DNA of 64,000 nucleotides from Proteus faecis (lineage in GTDB: Bacteria > Pseudomonadota > Gammaproteobacteria > Enterobacterales > Enterobacteriaceae), in contig NZ_PENZ01000034.1 in the NCBI RefSeq assembly GCF_003144395.1, forward strand, positions 186,001 through 250,000, read 5' to 3'. The translations under genes were made by a program, and so were the position numbers. Positions 60,256 through 64,000 of this stretch are shown here, piece by piece (position 1 is the stretch's first letter; the number at the start of each line of letters is the position of its first letter). Below the pieces are notes generated by a model, which had not been told where the DNA came from, searched no databases, and worked only from the letters and a program-made list of their open reading frames with translations.

Positions 60256-60380
60256 ATTGATTAAACTTCCATTACTTAAATTTGATTTATGTCAATGTTA
60301 AAAATATTTGATTTTTTTGTCTAATATATTAATTATTGGAAATAAGACTTTTAAAGTATCAATAACAATATGAGAGAAAT

Positions 60381-61295
60381 ATGAATATTGAACTTAGGCA
60401 TTTACGTTACTTTATTGCTGTTGCAGAAGAACTTCATTTTGGTAAAGCAGCAGAAAGGTTAAATATTTCTCAACCTCCTTTAAGCCAACAAATACAAGCG
60501 CTTGAAAGTGAAATAGGCGCTAGACTCTTAGAGCGAACTAACCGTTCCGTTTCGTTAACACCCGCAGGACAAATGTTTTTAAAAGAGTCATATCAAATAA
60601 TGGCGCAGGTCAACGCAGCCGCAACGCGCGCCGCTAGAATGGAAAAAGGTGAGTTAGGTGAGATTTCAATTGGTTTTACTTCAACAACGCCTTTTATGCA
60701 TTTAGTCACCTTAAGTTTGCGGCAGTTTAGAGAAAATTACCCAGAAGTCGGTATTCATATGCATCAAATGAATACAAAACAACAGATATCGCCGTTACTG
60801 ACTGGGCGTATTGATCTGGGGATCATGCGAAACACGACATTACCCGAAAATTTGCACCACCAGCTGTTATTTCGTGAGCCTTTTATTTTGGCGGTTTACG
60901 AAGGGCATCCTTTACTTGCATATAAAGAAACGGGGGTCAATATTCAGGATATCGGCCAATATCCTTTTGTTTTCTTTGAAAGAGATGTCGGTACGGCACT
61001 TTATGATGAGATTATTCAATTACTTAGTCTATCAGGAATTACGCCAACTATTGCACAAGAAGCGGGTGAAGCCATGACGATTTTAGGGTTAGTTGCAGCT
61101 GGGCTTGGGATTTCTATTGTGACAAAATCATTTACGCGAATGAAAGTTGATGGGGTGCATTATCTACATTTTGCAAATTCTCAGGCGTTCTCTGAGGTTT
61201 GGTTAGTTTCACATAATAAACGTGCTATTCCTGCAGCGGCGAATCGATTAACGCAATTGCTGTTGAAAAATATCCTAGATCACCAAAAATCTTGA
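60381..61295 (+). CDS. ynfL: LysR-family regulator YnfL
   Basis: 304 residues. N-terminal winged helix (ELRHLRYFIAVAEELHFGKA, ISQPPLSQQIQALESEIG) and a LysR effector domain. Divergent from ynfM with 125 bp between, the classic LysR/target arrangement; inducer unknown. Confidence 0.93.
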   Translation: MNIELRHLRYFIAVAEELHFGKAAERLNISQPPLSQQIQALESEIGARLLERTNRSVSLTPAGQMFLKESYQIMAQVNAAATRAARMEKGELGEISIGFTSTTPFMHLVTLSLRQFRENYPEVGIHMHQMNTKQQISPLLTGRIDLGIMRNTTLPENLHHQLLFREPFILAVYEGHPLLAYKETGVNIQDIGQYPFVFFERDVGTALYDEIIQLLSLSGITPTIAQEAGEAMTILGLVAAGLGISIVTKSFTRMKVDGVHYLHFANSQAFSEVWLVSHNKRAIPAAANRLTQLLLKNILDHQKS

Positions 61296-61423
61296 TTTAT
61301 CTGTGTTTTTGATCACGATTTTTATGTAAGTATTGTACAATTATCACAAATTGACGACATAATCGGTAATGAATTATTTGGAGCCTCGAATTAATTATGG
61401 CTCTTTAATTAAGGAAGCATTCA

Positions 61424-62635
61424 ATGGGGAATCAACCTAGCCACATCGATCACGTAAAACAATTCAATCTTGGCACAGTCTTTCGTTTGATTGATGAGCA
61501 TGGTCCCATTTCTCGTATTTCATTGTCGAAAAAGGCAGAGCTTGCGCCAGCAAGTATTACTAAGATCACGCGAGAATTAGTTGAAGCGCATCTTATTCAT
61601 GAAACGGAGTTTCCTGATGTTGGATTCCGTGGCAGACCAGCAGTCGGATTAAAATTAGAAAGCCAAGGCTGGCAATTTCTCTGTATCCGCGTTAATAAAG
61701 GTAACTTGCTTTTTAGTTTAAGAGAATTAGACAGCAAACTGGTTACTGAAGATACGTTCGATTTTCCCAAAGAATATAGCGATGATTTTCTTAATCACTT
61801 TTTAGTTGCCATTGATAAATTCTTTGAACGTTATCAATCACATGTTGAAAGACTAACGGCTATTAGCATTACAATGAATGCCATTGTTGATCCCATTAGC
61901 GGTGTTATTTATAGCTCGCCTTATTATGATATTAAAGACATACCACTTGCCGATAAAATCCATGAAAAAACGGGTGTCTCTGTATTTTTACAGCATAGTG
62001 TAACTGCATGGACAATGGCCGAATATTTATATGGTGCGGCAAAAAACAATTCAGACGTTCTGCAAATTGTTATCGATGATATTGTTGGAGCTGGCGTGAT
62101 AAGCAATGGAAAAACATTGCATTCTAACAGTCATAGCGCTGTTGAAATCGGGCACACTAAAGTTATCGACTCTCAAAATAGCTGTTATTGCGGGGCAACA
62201 GGGTGTTTAGAAACAGAAATTGCCATTCCTCAATTAATCAAAAAAGCCCAACTATTAGCTCAAGAAGATCCCACTTCGTTGCTAAACAAATATCCTATTA
62301 CTGTTGAGACATTGTGTGATGCAATATTAATTGGCGATAAATCCGCGCTCGAAATTGTTAATTTAGTGGCTCAGCGATTAGGTTTTATTTTGGCTGTGAT
62401 GATTAATATCTTTAATCCACAAAAAATATTAATTGGTTCACCGCTTTGTCGCGCTAAATCCATTCTTTTTCCTTTGATCTTGAACCAAGTTCAACAGCAT
62501 GTCATGCCACGTTATGCTCAGTCTTTGATTATTGAAGAAACAGAGTTAAGAAACAAGGGGACTTTGCCTGCGGCTTCGCTCGTAAAAGAAGCACTCTACA
62601 ATGGCTCTTTGTTAATTGAGTTGATGCAAGGATAA
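61424..62635 (+). CDS. mlc: ROK-family repressor Mlc
   Basis: Glucose-responsive repressor of ptsG, manXYZ and the mal regulon in E. coli, sequestered by EIICB-Glc. 403 residues. N-terminal winged helix (GPISRISLSKKAELAPASIT), central ROK fold, and the zinc site EIGHTKV plus Cys-x-Cys-x4-Cys in CYCGATGCLE. The end YNGSLLIELMQG matches E. coli Mlc closely, as opposed to NagC. Confidence 0.94.
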   Translation: MGNQPSHIDHVKQFNLGTVFRLIDEHGPISRISLSKKAELAPASITKITRELVEAHLIHETEFPDVGFRGRPAVGLKLESQGWQFLCIRVNKGNLLFSLRELDSKLVTEDTFDFPKEYSDDFLNHFLVAIDKFFERYQSHVERLTAISITMNAIVDPISGVIYSSPYYDIKDIPLADKIHEKTGVSVFLQHSVTAWTMAEYLYGAAKNNSDVLQIVIDDIVGAGVISNGKTLHSNSHSAVEIGHTKVIDSQNSCYCGATGCLETEIAIPQLIKKAQLLAQEDPTSLLNKYPITVETLCDAILIGDKSALEIVNLVAQRLGFILAVMINIFNPQKILIGSPLCRAKSILFPLILNQVQQHVMPRYAQSLIIEETELRNKGTLPAASLVKEALYNGSLLIELMQG

Positions 62636-62831
62636 ATCAGGTAAAATAAACCGTAACAAAAGTGTTTTATAAGCGTAAATACATCAATTGATCATTAACG
62701 AATTCTCTATTTTCTACCAATTAACTAAAAAATTGAGCTATCTCAAGCCACCCGAAACAGTGTTACCCTAAACTCTAATCTCTGTCATTTTTTATGAACC
62801 TGATTTATCTGTCATAACGGAAGTAAATTAT

Positions 62832-63503
62832 ATGTTAACACGCTTTTTTGTTACGGGGACAGATACCAACGTGGGTAAAACTGTTGTAACCCGAGCACTT
62901 CTTCAGTCATTAAATCGTGGCGGGTCAACGGCAGTGGGTTATAAGCCTATTGCAACAGAATTGCATGAAACGGCTGAGGGTGAACGTAATCGTGATGCTA
63001 TGATTATTCATAATTCATCGCCAGTTGAAGTTCGCTACGACGAAATTAATCCTATTTTGCTTGATAATTGTTATATTAGTGAAAATGAAATTGATTTTAA
63101 TAAAATTTCAAATGAGCTAGACAATTTAAGTAAAAAAGCAGAGTGTGTTGTTATCGAGGGTAATGGTGGTTGGCGTTATTTACTCGATGATAATACCTTT
63201 TATTCTGATTGGGTGGTGAAAGAACAAATCCCAGTTGTTTTGGTTGTTGGTATTCAACCAGGCTGTGTCAATCACTCAATATTAACTGCGCAATCTATTA
63301 TCAATGATGGTGTAAAATTAGTAGGTTGGGTTGCGAACAGAATAAATCCAGGATTACCTTATTACGCGAAAATTGTGGAAAGGCTGTCTCAGCATATTCC
63401 TGCACCGTTGATTGGTGAAATCCCGTATTTGTTACGTCCTGAAGAACGTGATCTCTCTTGTTACCTCGATTTAAGTCAGTTAGAAATCGCTGTACCTGCT
63501 TAA
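62832..63503 (+). CDS. bioD2: Dethiobiotin synthetase 2 (YnfK/BioD2)
   Basis: ATP-dependent ring closure forming dethiobiotin; this is the second BioD paralogue, next to mlc as in E. coli. 223 residues. P-loop GTDTNVGKTVVT (8-19), catalytic Lys in YKPIAT, and VIEGNGGW in place of the usual EGAGG motif. The Gly-Asn change in that motif is seen in this paralogue group; I cannot tell whether it is active. Confidence 0.92.
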   Translation: MLTRFFVTGTDTNVGKTVVTRALLQSLNRGGSTAVGYKPIATELHETAEGERNRDAMIIHNSSPVEVRYDEINPILLDNCYISENEIDFNKISNELDNLSKKAECVVIEGNGGWRYLLDDNTFYSDWVVKEQIPVVLVVGIQPGCVNHSILTAQSIINDGVKLVGWVANRINPGLPYYAKIVERLSQHIPAPLIGEIPYLLRPEERDLSCYLDLSQLEIAVPA

Positions 63504-63750
63504 GAGAGAATATAAATAAGTAATCAAGTGGATTGCTATCTGTTTTTAAACGATACCAAACTTGTTACTTTTAAGCGCCTGATGAGTAAATTCATTGGGT
63601 GTTTTTGTTTTTTCTGATTTAGTCACAAGCATAACTAATGATAAAAATGACACATAAAGTTAAGACTAAATAAGATAAAACAAATTAGATAATAGATAAC
63701 ATGTTGATAAATTAGAAAAGTAGTCATTGATAAATAGTGACAAAGAGAAA

Positions 63751-63774
63751 GGGCGCTAATATTGCGCCCTTTTT
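63751..63774. terminator. Terminator between bioD2 and ynfD
   Basis: GGGCGC-TAATATT-GCGCCC with T5 to the right and AAA to the left. It can act on both convergent transcripts; about 245 bp past bioD2 and 27 bp past ynfD. Confidence 0.8.
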
Positions 63775-63800
63775 AATCACAAGATCTTATCAGCTATAGA

Positions 63801-64000
63801 TTAATGACGAGTATAGATAATTTTCTTGCTATCATTTTCGCAAGTTCCGACAACTTTACCTTCTGTCTGTGCAACTTGGTCGTTCTCAACGACAGTTAAA
63901 GTAAAGTTAGCGGCTGGCACACCATTATTAACGATTTTTTGTTGAATAGACTCAACGACTTCATCACAACCTGCATTCGCGGCTAAAGGTGCAAACGCAA
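63801..64000 (-). CDS. ynfD: DUF1161 periplasmic protein YnfD, 3' part
   Basis: The last 65 or so codons of a gene that continues past the window edge. It reads from the end of a signal peptide (APLAANA) into CDEVVESIQQKIVNNGVP, then VVENDQVAQTEGKVVGTCEN and IIYTRH at the C-terminus. The two-Cys layout CDE...VGTC is typical of DUF1161. ynfD is close to ynfK in E. coli. Function unknown. Confidence 0.82.
   Translation of the reverse strand, partial: AFAPLAANAGCDEVVESIQQKIVNNGVPAANFTLTVVENDQVAQTEGKVVGTCENDSKKIIYTRH

Overview
The window is chromosomal DNA of an enterobacterium of the Proteus group. It is AT-rich (high-30s % GC by eye, not counted). Almost every conserved protein is a close relative of an Escherichia coli protein, and the gene order follows two E. 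coli blocks: ompW-yciC-yciB-yciA / trp / rnm-yciO-rluB-btuR-yciK-sohB-yciN-topA-cysB-acnA-ribA-pgpB-lapAB-pyrF-yciH-rnb, and nth-rsx-ydgK-ydgJ-add-ydgA-fumC-tus-ynfM-ynfL-mlc-ynfK-ynfD. In E. coli these blocks lie far apart; here they join between rnb and nth. The separate trpG and trpD genes, the low GC and several gene insertions favour Proteus or a close relative. The species cannot be fixed from the sequence alone. I see no rRNA, tRNA, CRISPR array, transposase or prophage.

Layout. 1-4.5 kb: yciA, an array of palindromic intergenic repeats, yciB, an inserted SulP anion transporter and yciC. 5-6.6 kb: ompW with a perfect FNR-type box, and a BON-domain lipoprotein. 6.8-13.7 kb: the complete trp operon on the minus strand (trpL attenuator, E, G, D, CF, B, A), with a TrpR-type operator over its promoter. 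13.7-26 kb: rnm, yciO, rluB, an unknown lipoprotein, btuR, yciK, sohB, yciN, topA, sodC, cysB and an unknown 276-residue protein. 27-39.5 kb: acnA, an unknown beta-helix protein, nlpA, ribA, pgpB, lapA-lapB-pyrF-yciH, kptA and rnb. 39.6-47.3 kb: the rsxABCDGE-nth operon, in which rsxC carries 14 tandem 40-41-residue units. 47.4-55 kb: ydgK, ydgJ, yfeH, a DUF2007 protein, add, an orphan von Willebrand A protein and ydgA. 55.7-64 kb: fumC, an Imm10-like small protein, tus with its Ter site, a tiny secreted peptide, ynfM/ynfL, mlc, bioD2 and the 3' part of ynfD.

Most genes are core metabolism or maintenance: tryptophan synthesis, topoisomerase I, TCA-cycle enzymes, the SoxR-reducing electron-transport complex, LPS-assembly control, RNA decay and base-excision repair. 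tus with a near-perfect Ter sequence just upstream places the window in the replication-terminus region. The Ter orientation predicts arrest of forks moving leftward, from high to low coordinates.

I found no convincing multi-gene novel system. Accessory content consists of single genes slotted into conserved junctions: SulP, the 316-residue lipoprotein, the 276-residue single-cysteine protein, the 469-residue beta-helix protein, KptA, the VWA protein, the Imm10-like protein and the 44-residue secreted peptide. The most interesting non-coding signals are Tus/Ter, a LexA-box-like palindrome upstream of tus, the rsxC repeat array, the palindromic repeats beside yciA, and three hairpins plus a direct repeat between sohB and yciN.
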